A model generated the notes under the pieces. The model was not told the origin of the DNA. It worked only from the letters and a program-made list of their open reading frames with translations, and did not search any database. From Elusimicrobiaceae bacterium (GTDB lineage: Bacteria; Elusimicrobiota; Elusimicrobia; Elusimicrobiales; Elusimicrobiaceae), in assembly GCA_017961295.1 (NCBI GenBank), contig JAGCXL010000027.1:1-50400 (forward strand): 50,400 nucleotides of DNA, given 5' to 3'. Every line of letters starts with the position of its first letter. Position 1 is the stretch's first letter. Positions 1 to 7,392 of this stretch are shown one piece after another. A program made the translations under genes and the position numbers.

Positions 1-9
1 AAATTTATA

Positions 10-166
10 GGAGTATCGAGCGGCATAAACTGCTTTATGCCGCGTCGAGATTCGAAGCCCGGAGCGTTGTACGAGTTTTGCCGCAGGCAAAGGCGAGTAC
101 CGCGAGGGCGGTTCCGGGCGCAATTTCCGTCAGGAAATTGACGCAAGACGAACTCTCGTCGACTCC
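10..166. ncRNA. Highly structured intergenic element, possible ncRNA or repeat
   Basis: No ORF covers this stretch, but it folds into nested stems. An outer stem pairs GGAGT (10-14) with ACTCC (162-166) and CGAG (17-20) with CTCG (155-158). Inside are a perfect 9-bp hairpin (21-42), a 7-bp stem pairing 57-63 with 113-119 and enclosing a small hairpin (77-91), and a perfect 8-bp hairpin (121-140). The outer stem is followed by an AT-rich tail and then a terminator at 194-231. It matches no riboswitch or housekeeping RNA that I recognise. It could be a transcribed RNA, the 3' region of a transcript entering from the left, or an interspersed palindromic repeat. The strand cannot be decided from one copy. 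Confidence 0.45.
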
Positions 167-193
167 GTATTTTAGTTTTTGATTTATAGCATA

Positions 194-231
194 AATCCCC
201 GTTAGAGTTTAACTCCGACGGGGATTTTTTT
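194..231 (+). terminator. Rho-independent terminator
   Basis: A 9-bp stem pairs AATCCCCGT (194-202) with ACGGGGATT (218-226), with an inner GAGT/ACTC pairing, followed by a T run. It would end transcription coming from the structured element or from a gene left of the window. Confidence 0.75.
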
Positions 232-349
232 GTGCACCACTGATAGCATACGAATTTTGGAGAATTCAGGCAAGATTTCGCAGATTTTTTAGTTTTATGC
301 TAGAATAAAATCAAGGAAGTTGTCTTATACTAATACATGGGGATAAAAA

Positions 350-1477
350 ATGAATTTTTTTCTTGCTAAATTAATCGGAATAATTATCATTGGAGGAATT
401 TTATACATTCTTAAACAAAAAAGTTTAACGATAGCCGCCTATTTTGGCAATACAGAAGCCGTAGTGCGACTACTGCAAAAATGCACAAATGTGAATCAAA
501 GGGATTTACAACGTGCAACTGCTCTAATGTATGCAGCTCAAGAGGGACATGGACAAATTGTTCAAATACTACTTCAAGCTGGAGCTGATGTGTCTTTGCG
601 TTCCATCTACGGGTCCACGGCTTTATCCTTGGCTATTGATCGGGGTAGAGTAGGAATTACCAAATTATTATTGGATGCTGGTGCGCCTACCGAAGAATTA
701 TTGCGTAAACGTAAAGTTCCGCCCATGATATCGGCTATTATCCAAAATAATCCAGAACAGGTTTTCGCTATCTTGGAACAGGGAGTCAGCCCAGACAAGC
801 TTTATAAAGGTAAAGCAACTGCCCTTATGTATGCAACGGCCTTGGAACGGTTAGATATCGTTAAAATACTCTTAAACAAAGGAGCAAAAACCAACCAAAT
901 ACAAAAAGATGGAACTTATGCCTTATTCTTAGCGGCTTGGAGAGGCAATTTACCTATTTTTGAACTACTTTTTGCTTACGAATATCCCACTCCCCAAAAT
1001 ATGCCTAATATTTTTGAAGTCGCCTTACATAGTGGACATACTAACTTGGTAGATTTTCTCCTCAATCAAGGCAGAGATGTCAGCCACATAGATGAACATG
1101 GGGGCACTGCTCTCTTATATGCTATTCAGGATAACAATCCGGAAATGGTAGTCATGCTTTTAGAAAAAGGAGCTAACCCTAATTTAGCTTCCACCGTTAA
1201 AGAAAACGCAACTCCCCTAATGTTTGCAGTTCAAAATAATAATTTAACTATTTTGAAAAATTTATTAGAGAAAGGAGCTAACCCCAATATGGCCGATAAA
1301 GACGGACGTACCGCATTGATGGGTGCTTGTTTTTATGGTACTACCAAAGCTGTGGAAATATTATTGGCAGCAGGAGCAGACATCCATGCAAAAGATAACT
1401 TCGGCAATACAGCTCTTTCTTTGTCTCGTACCCAAGAAATTGCAGAACTATTAAAACAAGCCGGCGCAAAAGAGTAA
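350..1477 (+). CDS. Membrane-anchored ankyrin-repeat protein
   Basis: The 375-aa protein has one N-terminal hydrophobic segment (about residues 5-22) and then about ten ankyrin repeats running to the C terminus. Typical repeat phrases are visible, such as TALMYAAQEGHGQIV near residue 57 and LLEKGANPN near 270 and 306. Ankyrin arrays bind other proteins, and no catalytic domain is present. Its partner and the side of the membrane it faces are unknown. A weak GGGG lies about 8 nt upstream of the ATG. The coding DNA is clearly AT-richer than the housekeeping genes nearby (one 60-base line near 1201 is about 27% GC). Together with the flanking repeats and the tRNA-tail copy at 1690, this suggests acquired DNA. 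Family call is secure; function is not known. Confidence 0.85.
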   Translation: MNFFLAKLIGIIIIGGILYILKQKSLTIAAYFGNTEAVVRLLQKCTNVNQRDLQRATALMYAAQEGHGQIVQILLQAGADVSLRSIYGSTALSLAIDRGRVGITKLLLDAGAPTEELLRKRKVPPMISAIIQNNPEQVFAILEQGVSPDKLYKGKATALMYATALERLDIVKILLNKGAKTNQIQKDGTYALFLAAWRGNLPIFELLFAYEYPTPQNMPNIFEVALHSGHTNLVDFLLNQGRDVSHIDEHGGTALLYAIQDNNPEMVVMLLEKGANPNLASTVKENATPLMFAVQNNNLTILKNLLEKGANPNMADKDGRTALMGACFYGTTKAVEILLAAGADIHAKDNFGNTALSLSRTQEIAELLKQAGAKE

Positions 1478-1530
1478 GCACCTTGCTACCCAAACTACAC
1501 TCACCGCCAGTTTTCTTACTAAAACACACT

Positions 1531-1612
1531 ATTTCTTCGTTGCTCAAATGCTTGAATACCTCGGCGCTGCCGCGCCGCTTCGCACAGTATACTTCGCAAG
1601 TTCGCGCCTAGA
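1531..1612. repeat. Intergenic repeat, copy 1 (second copy at 19016-19124)
   Basis: This non-coding block shares long identical stretches, in the same order, with a block upstream of leuS. The shared pieces are GTTGCTCA, CTTGAATACCTCGGCGCT, CCGCGCC, ACAGTATACT and GCGCCTAGAA. It lies just after the ankyrin gene. The GC-rich middle is palindromic, and the conserved ACAGTATACT becomes a CAGTATACTG palindrome in copy 2. No ORF is conserved between the copies, so it behaves as an interspersed repeat rather than a gene. Confidence 0.7.
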
Positions 1613-1651
1613 ATTAGGGCTTTTTATTTTGAAAACTCCTGTGCTTTTATT

Positions 1652-1710
1652 GGGGACAAAACTGGGAACACTTGGTTGAAATATGCTTTCTCCCTCTCCG
1701 TATGAATTTA
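1652..1710 (+). repeat. Solo tRNA-Ser 3'-end copy with adjacent GGGGACA block (putative attachment-site scar)
   Basis: GGGGACAAAACTGGGAACA (1652-1670) is followed after 19 nt by CTCCCTCTCCGT (1690-1701) and TATGAATTTA. The second part matches the last bases of the tRNA-Ser at 31766-31850 and the bases just beyond it. The same two blocks, in the same order and 21 nt apart, recur on the minus strand at 31115-31064. The rest of a tRNA (acceptor 5' arm, D arm, anticodon arm) is missing, so this is not a tRNA gene. I read it as one end of an integrated element, or what is left of one, in a tRNA 3' end. That is an inference. Confidence 0.6.
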
Positions 1711-1713
1711 AAA

Positions 1714-1737
1714 AGCACCCGCAAGGGTGTTTTTTTA
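1714..1737 (+). terminator. Rho-independent terminator
   Basis: CACCC-GCAA-GGGTG followed by a run of T. It lies directly behind the solo tRNA-Ser tail, as a terminator does behind an intact tRNA gene. It partly precedes the start of the metal exporter gene. Confidence 0.75.
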
Positions 1738-1742
1738 TTTTG

Positions 1743-1748
1743 TAAAAT
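1743..1748 (+). promoter_or_regulatory. -10 box of a leaderless start
   Basis: TAAAAT ends 6 nt before the ATG at 1755 and there is no purine-rich Shine-Dalgarno at the right distance. Transcription would start at or next to the ATG. No clear -35 is seen. Confidence 0.45.
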
Positions 1749-1754
1749 ATAGGT

Positions 1755-2408
1755 ATGCACACGCACGCTCAAACGCACGAACGCAAAACGCTACTGGTTA
1801 TTATTTTAACATTGCTGACTATGGTGGCGGAAATTGTGTTTGGTTACCTTTCGCACTCCATGGCGCTACTGGCAGACGGTTACCACATGGGCACCCATGC
1901 GCTTGCGTTGGGGCTCACTTACATTGCCTATCTCTTTATCCGCAAATATAACGATTCCCCCCGCTTTCCGCGCGGAACAGAAAAAATCGGCACGTTAACC
2001 GCCTACACCAGTTCTCTCTGTTTGGGCTTAACCGGCCTTTGGATTATTTGGGAAGCCGCCGACCGGCTTTTACATCCCGTACACATCATATTTAACGAGG
2101 CCATTTTAGTAGCGTGTATTGGCCTAGCTGTTAATGCCGCTTGCGTAATCATTATGGAATCGGGCCATACGCACGAACCGCAAAAACATACCGATTATAA
2201 TTTTAAAGCCGCTTATTATCACATTTTGGCAGACGCCCTTACTTCCATTTTGGCCATTTTGGCTTTGATTATCGGCAAATATCTGGGATGGACGTGTTTG
2301 GATGCGCTCATTGGCCTCTTAGGCGGCATACTTATTGTAAGGTGGGCGGTAAAACTGCTCAAAGACACCGTGGCTGTGTTAATTGACATGCAACCGACCG
2401 CCCAATAA
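1755..2408 (+). CDS. Cation diffusion facilitator, DmeF-like, lacking the cytoplasmic C-terminal domain
   Basis: A proton-coupled efflux carrier for divalent metals in the inner membrane. The 217-aa protein has a His-rich start (MHTHAQTHE) and about six transmembrane segments. TM2 carries ADGYHMGTHA and TM5 carries HILADALTS, giving the Asp/His metal-site residues in the spacing I associate with the cobalt/nickel DmeF branch rather than ZitB/CzcD. A His-rich loop (GHTHEPQKH) lies between TM4 and TM5. It stops directly after TM6, about 80-100 residues short of usual family members, so the dimerising cytoplasmic domain is absent. The reading frame is clean, so this is a short form rather than an obvious frameshift. 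The start has no SD and appears leaderless. The metal is not provable from sequence. Confidence 0.85.
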   Translation: MHTHAQTHERKTLLVIILTLLTMVAEIVFGYLSHSMALLADGYHMGTHALALGLTYIAYLFIRKYNDSPRFPRGTEKIGTLTAYTSSLCLGLTGLWIIWEAADRLLHPVHIIFNEAILVACIGLAVNAACVIIMESGHTHEPQKHTDYNFKAAYYHILADALTSILAILALIIGKYLGWTCLDALIGLLGGILIVRWAVKLLKDTVAVLIDMQPTAQ

Positions 2409-2426
2409 TCTCTATAAATGCATTTT

Positions 2427-2453
2427 AGACCTAGGGAAAAACTGGGTCCAAAT
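2427..2453 (+). promoter_or_regulatory. Shared 27-bp upstream element, copy A (putative operator)
   Basis: Contains GACC (2428-2431), 13 nt, GGTC (2445-2448), then CAAAT. It sits 4 bp upstream of the TTGACA -35 box at 2458. It matches copy C (49911-49937) at about 22 of 27 positions and copy B (7299-7325) more loosely. The fixed distance to the -35 suggests a binding site for a regulator. Confidence 0.5.
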
Positions 2454-2457
2454 AATT

Positions 2458-2487
2458 TTGACAGCGTTTACCGACCTTGCATATAAT
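2458..2487 (+). promoter_or_regulatory. Sigma-70-type promoter
   Basis: TTGACA (2458-2463), 18-bp spacer, TATAAT (2482-2487), about 35 nt before the ATG of the secreted orphan gene. Near-consensus, so likely strong. Confidence 0.8.
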
Positions 2488-2522
2488 ATGAACAATTAGT
2501 ATATTTATTTAAAGGAGATACT

Positions 2523-2960
2523 ATGCGCCGACATATAGTTAGTTTGGTGTTAGTAAGTTTGTGCTCGTTGTCTTTTGCGCAAGCCTTACCGCAAACAAAT
2601 GTAGAAAACACCTTACAGGATAAATTGGATACGGCATTGGAACAAACTGCCCAAGTCTCTCCTGTATTTGGCTCTGTGGAAGCCTTATGGCAATACACAA
2701 GCAATCCGCCTCATAATCGCAGTTCTGTTCAACATAAAACGTTGCAAATCCGCACACATGCTACAGCTGTTATCAGCGGGGAGTTGGTTTTTATTCACTT
2801 AACTCCGGGATTTGCCCCGGGCGGTTTGTTTGTTAAGCAACCTACACTCTTGGAATTAACTTTTACCGCTTTAGACGGCACGAAGGTAAGTTTGCAACCT
2901 TCCTATCAGCCACTCAAGCGCCATTGGGTATTTTCGCACGTAAAAAATACTGCTGATTAA
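2523..2960 (+). CDS. Small secreted protein of unknown function
   Basis: A 145-aa protein with a signal peptide of about 20 residues ending SLSFAQA, so it should be exported. The mature part is about 125 residues, has no cysteines and shows alternating beta-type hydrophobics. I recognise no family. It has a good AAGGAG Shine-Dalgarno, its own near-consensus promoter and a strong terminator, so it is a single-gene transcription unit. The promoter carries the upstream element shared with the peptidase T gene and with the small gene at 49999, which hints at co-regulation with them. Confidence 0.75.
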   Translation: MRRHIVSLVLVSLCSLSFAQALPQTNVENTLQDKLDTALEQTAQVSPVFGSVEALWQYTSNPPHNRSSVQHKTLQIRTHATAVISGELVFIHLTPGFAPGGLFVKQPTLLELTFTALDGTKVSLQPSYQPLKRHWVFSHVKNTAD

Positions 2961-2980
2961 CTTATACCCCTAACTTAAAA

Positions 2981-3012
2981 AATCGGGCCACTTGCTGGCC
3001 CGATTCTCTTTT
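2981..3012 (+). terminator. Rho-independent terminator
   Basis: A 10-bp stem pairs AATCGGGCCA with TGGCCCGATT around loop CTTGC, followed by a T-rich tail. It closes the secreted orphan gene. Confidence 0.8.
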
Positions 3013-3040
3013 ACAAAATTTACCCCTAAAGTAGTAAAAT
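3010..3040 (+). promoter_or_regulatory. Probable valS promoter
   Basis: TTTACA (3010-3015) and TAAAAT (3035-3040), with a long 19-bp spacer. The leader then carries a small hairpin (GCGTGA/TCACGC, 3054-3072) and an AAGGAAG Shine-Dalgarno. No T-box features are present. Confidence 0.45.
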
Positions 3041-3097
3041 ATAGGTAGGTTACGCGTGAAGTCACATCACGCAATTTAAAAGACCGAAGGAAGAATC

Positions 3098-5809
3098 ATG
3101 TTACCCAAAGCGTATGAACCGCAAGAAGTAGAAAAAAAACTCGCGAACAAATGGCAAGATGCTCACTTGTTCGCCGCTAAAGCCGACCCCACTAAAAAAC
3201 CCTTTGTTATCGTTATTCCGCCGCCCAACATCACGGGCGCGTTGCACATGGGGCACGCCTCTACGAACACTTTACAGGACGTCTTAATCCGTGCCCACCG
3301 CATGTTCGGTGAAGATGCCTACTGGGTGCCCGGCACCGACCATGGCGGTATTGCCACGCAAAACGTTATTGAAAAGAAACTCGCCAAAGAGCAGCATAAA
3401 TCCCGCCATGATTTGGGCCGCGAAGAATTTGTCAAAGTAGTGTGGGATTGGTACAACGAATGCGGCAACGCCATTTACACGCAATTTCGCAAAATGGGTT
3501 GGGCGCTCGATTTAAGCGACATCCGTTTTACGATGGACGACAAACGCGCCCGCGCCGTCTACGAGTGTTTTAAACAATGGTGGGATAAAAAATATATTTA
3601 CCGCGGCAAACGCCTCATTAACTGGTGTGTGCGTTGTTCCACAGCGTTGTCGGACATTGAGGTAGAACACTTGCCCGAAAACGGCCACTTGTGGCACCTT
3701 CGCTACAAAGGCGAAGACGGTAGCGACGGCATTGTCATCGCCACCACCCGCCCCGAAACGATTTACGCCGATGCGGCTATCGCCGTCAACCCCAAAGACA
3801 AACGCTTTACCGCTATGGTAGGCAAAAAAGTGATTATTCCGCTTGCTAACCGTGCAATCCCCATTATTGCCGACGAGGCGGTGGAAATGGAATTTGGAAC
3901 CGGCGCTTTAAAAATCACTCCGGCTCACGACGCGACGGACTACGAAGTCGGCAAACGCCATAATTTGCCTATCATGACTGTTATTAATGACAAGGGCAAA
4001 ATGGTCAACTGCCCCGAAAAATACGTCGGTATGGACCGCGATACCTGCCGCAAACAAACCGTCAAAGATTTGGACGAAGCCGGTTTGCTTGTAAAAGAAG
4101 AAAAATACAATCACGCCGTTTCCAAATGTTACCGCTGCGGCAGCGCCATTGAGCCGTTTATGAGCGAACAATGGTTCGTAAAAATGGACGAAATTGCCGC
4201 CCCGGCCATTAAAGCCGCCGAAACCGGCGAGCTTGCCTTCCACCCGGCCAACTGGAAAAACCCCTTCTTAAATTGGCTCAAAAATATCCAAGATTGGTGC
4301 ATTTCACGCCAAATTTGGTGGGGCCACCGCATCCCCGTGTGGTACTGCCGCGCGTGCAGCCAAAACGGCCTTACCTTTGCCACCGATTTACAAGGCAAAG
4401 AACAACTTACCAAAGTTTCTTTTGAAGACGGCGCGCAACCGATTGTCAGCTTTGAAAAACCAGTCGAGTGTCCGCATTGCCATGGGCACGATTTAGTACA
4501 AGACCCGGACGTACTGGACACATGGTTTTCGTCCGCTTTATGGCCGATGTCCGTATTTGGCTGGCCGGAAAAAACACCCGAAATGGCACACTTTTACCCC
4601 ACTTCTGTTATGGTAACCGGGTACGAAATTTTGTACCTGTGGGTAGCGCGCATGGTGATGACCGGGCTTAACTTTACGGGCAAACTGCCGTTTAAAGATG
4701 TCTATTTGAACGGAATTATCCGCGATAAATCCGGCCAGAAAATGAGCAAATCCAAAGGCAACGTCATTGACCCCTTGGATATGACGGCCAAATACGGAAC
4801 CGACGCGGTACGTTTTTCGCTTCTTATGCAAGCGGTGCCCAGCAAAGATATTCCATATAGCGAAGAAAGCATCACAGGCGCGCGTAATTTCTGCAATAAA
4901 CTCTACAACGCCTCGCGCTTTATCTTAATGAATATGGAAGGTATCACGGGCCCCTTGGCTATGCCTACGGACGTAAAAGAGTTAGCCGACGTATGGATTT
5001 TGGACCGCTTTACCGCCGCTATGAAAACTGCCCGCGAAGGTATTGAAAAATACAACCTGGCTCTTTCTGCCAACGCTCTCTATCACTTTTTGTGGGATGA
5101 TTTTTGCGATTGGTACATTGAACTGGCCAAGCAACGCTTCCAAACACAGGAAAAAGAAAAAGTAATGGCTCTTTGCGTACATATCTTATACAACACGCTC
5201 AAAGCCCTGCACCCCTTTATTCCGTTTGTAACCGAAGAAATTGCCGCCAGTTTGCGCCCGTACGTAGGAGCCAAAGAGGAATTTTTGCTCAATGATTCTT
5301 ACCCCATCGCCAACGACGCATGGACCAGCCAAGAAGCACAACGCAAAATGCAAATTGTACAAGGCATTACCAAACAAATCCGCACGATTCGCAGCCAATT
5401 TAACGTACCCCCGGCCTTGAAAATTACCGCGGTCATATCAGCCAAGGACGAGAAGGAATTGGAAACAGTCCGCGCGTATGAAAACTACATTAAGTTAATG
5501 GCTAAAGTAGAAACGTTAACAATTGGTGTCAACCAGGCCAAGCCCAAACAGACGGCTACCGCCACGTTTGAAAACTTGACGATTTATGTACCGCTTACCG
5601 GGCTAATAGACTTTGAAAAAGAACGCAAACGCTTGGAAAAAGACTTGTCCCTTGCCAAGGCTAACATTACCTCGCGCGAGGCGCGTTTAAGCCAAGAGAA
5701 CTTCTTAAAACACGCACCGCAAGAGCAAATTGACAAAACCAAGGCCGAGTTAGCCGCCGCCAAGCTAACACTGGCACAGGTAACGGCCTCTTTGGCAGAT
5801 CTAGCGTAA
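3098..5809 (+). CDS. valS: Valyl-tRNA synthetase
   Basis: Charges tRNA-Val with valine in the cytoplasm. It is a full-length class I enzyme of 903 aa. The HIGH signature is HMGH at residues 50-53, within PPPNITGALHMGH. KMSKS is at 548-552. The editing (CP1) domain lies between them, with cysteine pairs typical of the family. The C-terminal end is a Lys/Glu-rich coiled coil (about residues 830-903), which is diagnostic for ValRS against IleRS and LeuRS. An AAGGAAG Shine-Dalgarno precedes the ATG. The gene is monocistronic, between terminators at 2981 and 5822. Confidence 0.98.
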   Translation: MLPKAYEPQEVEKKLANKWQDAHLFAAKADPTKKPFVIVIPPPNITGALHMGHASTNTLQDVLIRAHRMFGEDAYWVPGTDHGGIATQNVIEKKLAKEQHKSRHDLGREEFVKVVWDWYNECGNAIYTQFRKMGWALDLSDIRFTMDDKRARAVYECFKQWWDKKYIYRGKRLINWCVRCSTALSDIEVEHLPENGHLWHLRYKGEDGSDGIVIATTRPETIYADAAIAVNPKDKRFTAMVGKKVIIPLANRAIPIIADEAVEMEFGTGALKITPAHDATDYEVGKRHNLPIMTVINDKGKMVNCPEKYVGMDRDTCRKQTVKDLDEAGLLVKEEKYNHAVSKCYRCGSAIEPFMSEQWFVKMDEIAAPAIKAAETGELAFHPANWKNPFLNWLKNIQDWCISRQIWWGHRIPVWYCRACSQNGLTFATDLQGKEQLTKVSFEDGAQPIVSFEKPVECPHCHGHDLVQDPDVLDTWFSSALWPMSVFGWPEKTPEMAHFYPTSVMVTGYEILYLWVARMVMTGLNFTGKLPFKDVYLNGIIRDKSGQKMSKSKGNVIDPLDMTAKYGTDAVRFSLLMQAVPSKDIPYSEESITGARNFCNKLYNASRFILMNMEGITGPLAMPTDVKELADVWILDRFTAAMKTAREGIEKYNLALSANALYHFLWDDFCDWYIELAKQRFQTQEKEKVMALCVHILYNTLKALHPFIPFVTEEIAASLRPYVGAKEEFLLNDSYPIANDAWTSQEAQRKMQIVQGITKQIRTIRSQFNVPPALKITAVISAKDEKELETVRAYENYIKLMAKVETLTIGVNQAKPKQTATATFENLTIYVPLTGLIDFEKERKRLEKDLSLAKANITSREARLSQENFLKHAPQEQIDKTKAELAAAKLTLAQVTASLADLA

Positions 5810-5821
5810 AAAATAGTTGCA

Positions 5822-5853
5822 AAAACCCCCGCGCTAAGCGCGGGGGTTTTTTA
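5822..5853. terminator. Bidirectional terminator
   Basis: Long GC-rich stem AAAACCCCCGCGC / GCGCGGGGGTTTT around TAA, with T runs on both sides. It serves valS and the convergent pilin-like gene. Confidence 0.9.
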
Positions 5854-5865
5854 TAATGCATCTAC

Positions 5866-7200
5866 CTAATAACATTCCGGGAAACTGGTGGAAAGATTTC
5901 CGTATAAGTCATTATTCCCGTATTTCTTTCTGATTTCTTCGCAATACTCTTCTTTAGTGGCGGGGTAGTGGTTTTCCAGCTTTAAAAGTTCCTGGAGATA
6001 TTCTTCCCGTTCTTGCGGTGTCATTTTGAGTTGTTGCTGTTCCATGGTCCACGTAATATCAACCGACCGGTTACTCACGTCAAAAGATGAATCCGGGATT
6101 CTCCACAACAACTTGTCGGGAGGAAAAGCAAGTGTTTCGGTTTTCCCGTTAGCGCAGGTACATTCGCCGGTTTGCATATTGTATTTATAATCGTGGTTGA
6201 TCGCTCCGCAACGGCACTCACACAAAAAGCCGGTGTTCCCTATGCAATGAGGGGCATCATCTTGCCGCACCCAACCCTTTTCTTCATCACAACTTTCCCT
6301 TACGGTATAACCTAAGTACCCACCGTTACACAGAGATTCGTGTGTACAGCTGGCATATACGCGCGCACTACCCATTTGGCATCCTTGAAAAACGATGTTA
6401 TTTAAATCCAAAAACCAGGTCCCCTTTTCTTGATCACAACTATAAGTGTAAACATCCGGGCACCACATGTCTTTAAGGCAGTGTGTCGTTTGTGGAGGCT
6501 CCTCGTTGTTACAGGCAGAGGTATCCCATTCTTCCCAGGTCCACTTTGAATTGCTGCAAGTAACTTTGCGGGTCTTTTTACCACACTTACAGGGCTCCTC
6601 TGTGGCCGGTTTTTTGTCCGGGTCGCAATCAGTAATACATGTTTCACACTGATTATCTTCGTAGGTGGTCCAGTTTCCCCCTTTACATACATAACGCGTA
6701 TACTTGTATCCGCCACATTCACACGGGGTACTGCTTGCAATTTCCCCGTCGTTATGGTCCGGGCTGCAAGCAACCGGTTCCGGCGCACTACAAATAGCTT
6801 TTTCCAAGTCTAACTCATCGCACACAGGATAATCTTTATTTAACTTGTCACATCCGCTTGCACAACAAATACGCCCGTCCGTATAAGAAGGGATTTGAAG
6901 CACATACCCTCCCTTTAAGGATGTTGCCGTAATACCTTGTTTATCCAACGTATAGTCAAAGTGTTTGCTACCCCCGCTGGGTAACGAGGCCAATTTGCTC
7001 GCATCCCCGGTATAATCTTTCCCCAGGGTACACCGTGCTTCCTGCTCGTTACGCACGGCCGCCATTATATCTTCGGCCTCGGTTACCTTGCGTGTTTCCA
7101 ACGTTTTAGTAAACTTCGGCAACACAATTGACGATAATATACCGATAATCAGTACTACTACTAACAATTCCGTTAGTGTAAATGCTTTTTTCTTATCCAT
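5866..7200 (-). CDS. Large cysteine-rich prepilin-like protein
   Basis: A 444-aa protein. The first 30 residues are a type IV prepilin N-terminus: a short Lys-rich leader, then AFTLTELLVVVLIIG with Glu at +5 and a hydrophobic helix. The residue before the presumed cleavage site is Ala, not the usual Gly. After a pilin-like domain of about 110 residues comes an extracytoplasmic region with roughly 30 cysteines, including two tandem units that start PCECG and PCKCG and read C-x-CG, TR, C, W, C. This pattern recalls disulfide-rich adhesive modules, but I cannot assign a named domain. Typical pilins are 140-200 aa, so it is probably a tip or adhesive pilin. GGAG Shine-Dalgarno and its own TTGACA/TAGAAT promoter. 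Confidence 0.85.
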   Translation of the reverse strand: MDKKKAFTLTELLVVVLIIGILSSIVLPKFTKTLETRKVTEAEDIMAAVRNEQEARCTLGKDYTGDASKLASLPSGGSKHFDYTLDKQGITATSLKGGYVLQIPSYTDGRICCASGCDKLNKDYPVCDELDLEKAICSAPEPVACSPDHNDGEIASSTPCECGGYKYTRYVCKGGNWTTYEDNQCETCITDCDPDKKPATEEPCKCGKKTRKVTCSNSKWTWEEWDTSACNNEEPPQTTHCLKDMWCPDVYTYSCDQEKGTWFLDLNNIVFQGCQMGSARVYASCTHESLCNGGYLGYTVRESCDEEKGWVRQDDAPHCIGNTGFLCECRCGAINHDYKYNMQTGECTCANGKTETLAFPPDKLLWRIPDSSFDVSNRSVDITWTMEQQQLKMTPQEREEYLQELLKLENHYPATKEEYCEEIRKKYGNNDLYGNLSTSFPECY

Positions 7201-7235
7201 AGGTTCTCCAAAATCAACTAAATATACCTGCTGTT

Positions 7236-7264
7236 ATTCTATGAAAAGATAAAATCTCTGTCAA
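7236..7264 (-). promoter_or_regulatory. Sigma-70-type promoter of the Cys-rich pilin gene
   Basis: Read on the minus strand: TTGACA (7264-7259), 17-bp spacer, TAGAAT (7241-7236). Confidence 0.75.
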
Positions 7265-7298
7265 TTAAGGGGATCTTCTCTCCAAATTTCAACCAAAA

Positions 7299-7325
7299 GG
7301 GCCCACTGCAAAATTGGGTCTAAAT
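7299..7325 (+). promoter_or_regulatory. Shared 27-bp upstream element, copy B (putative operator)
   Basis: Ends in GGGTCTAAAT and has the same length and inverted-repeat layout as copies A (2427) and C (49911). Its left half is diverged, with GGCC in place of GACC. A TTGCGC -35 candidate follows 4 bp later at 7330, then TACAAT at 7354 after 18 bp. Confidence 0.45.
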
Positions 7326-7392
7326 ACCCTTGCGCTAAACAAAAAAATCTTATTACAATTAAAATATATTCATTGTATTTGGGAGCTTAACT

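Noticed and set aside
1690-1710. A second tRNA-Ser gene
   Set aside because: Only the 3' end and following bases match; no acceptor 5' strand, D arm or anticodon arm can be found upstream.
3041-3097. T-box riboswitch before valS
   Set aside because: The leader is only about 55 nt with one small hairpin; no T-box sequence or specifier stem.
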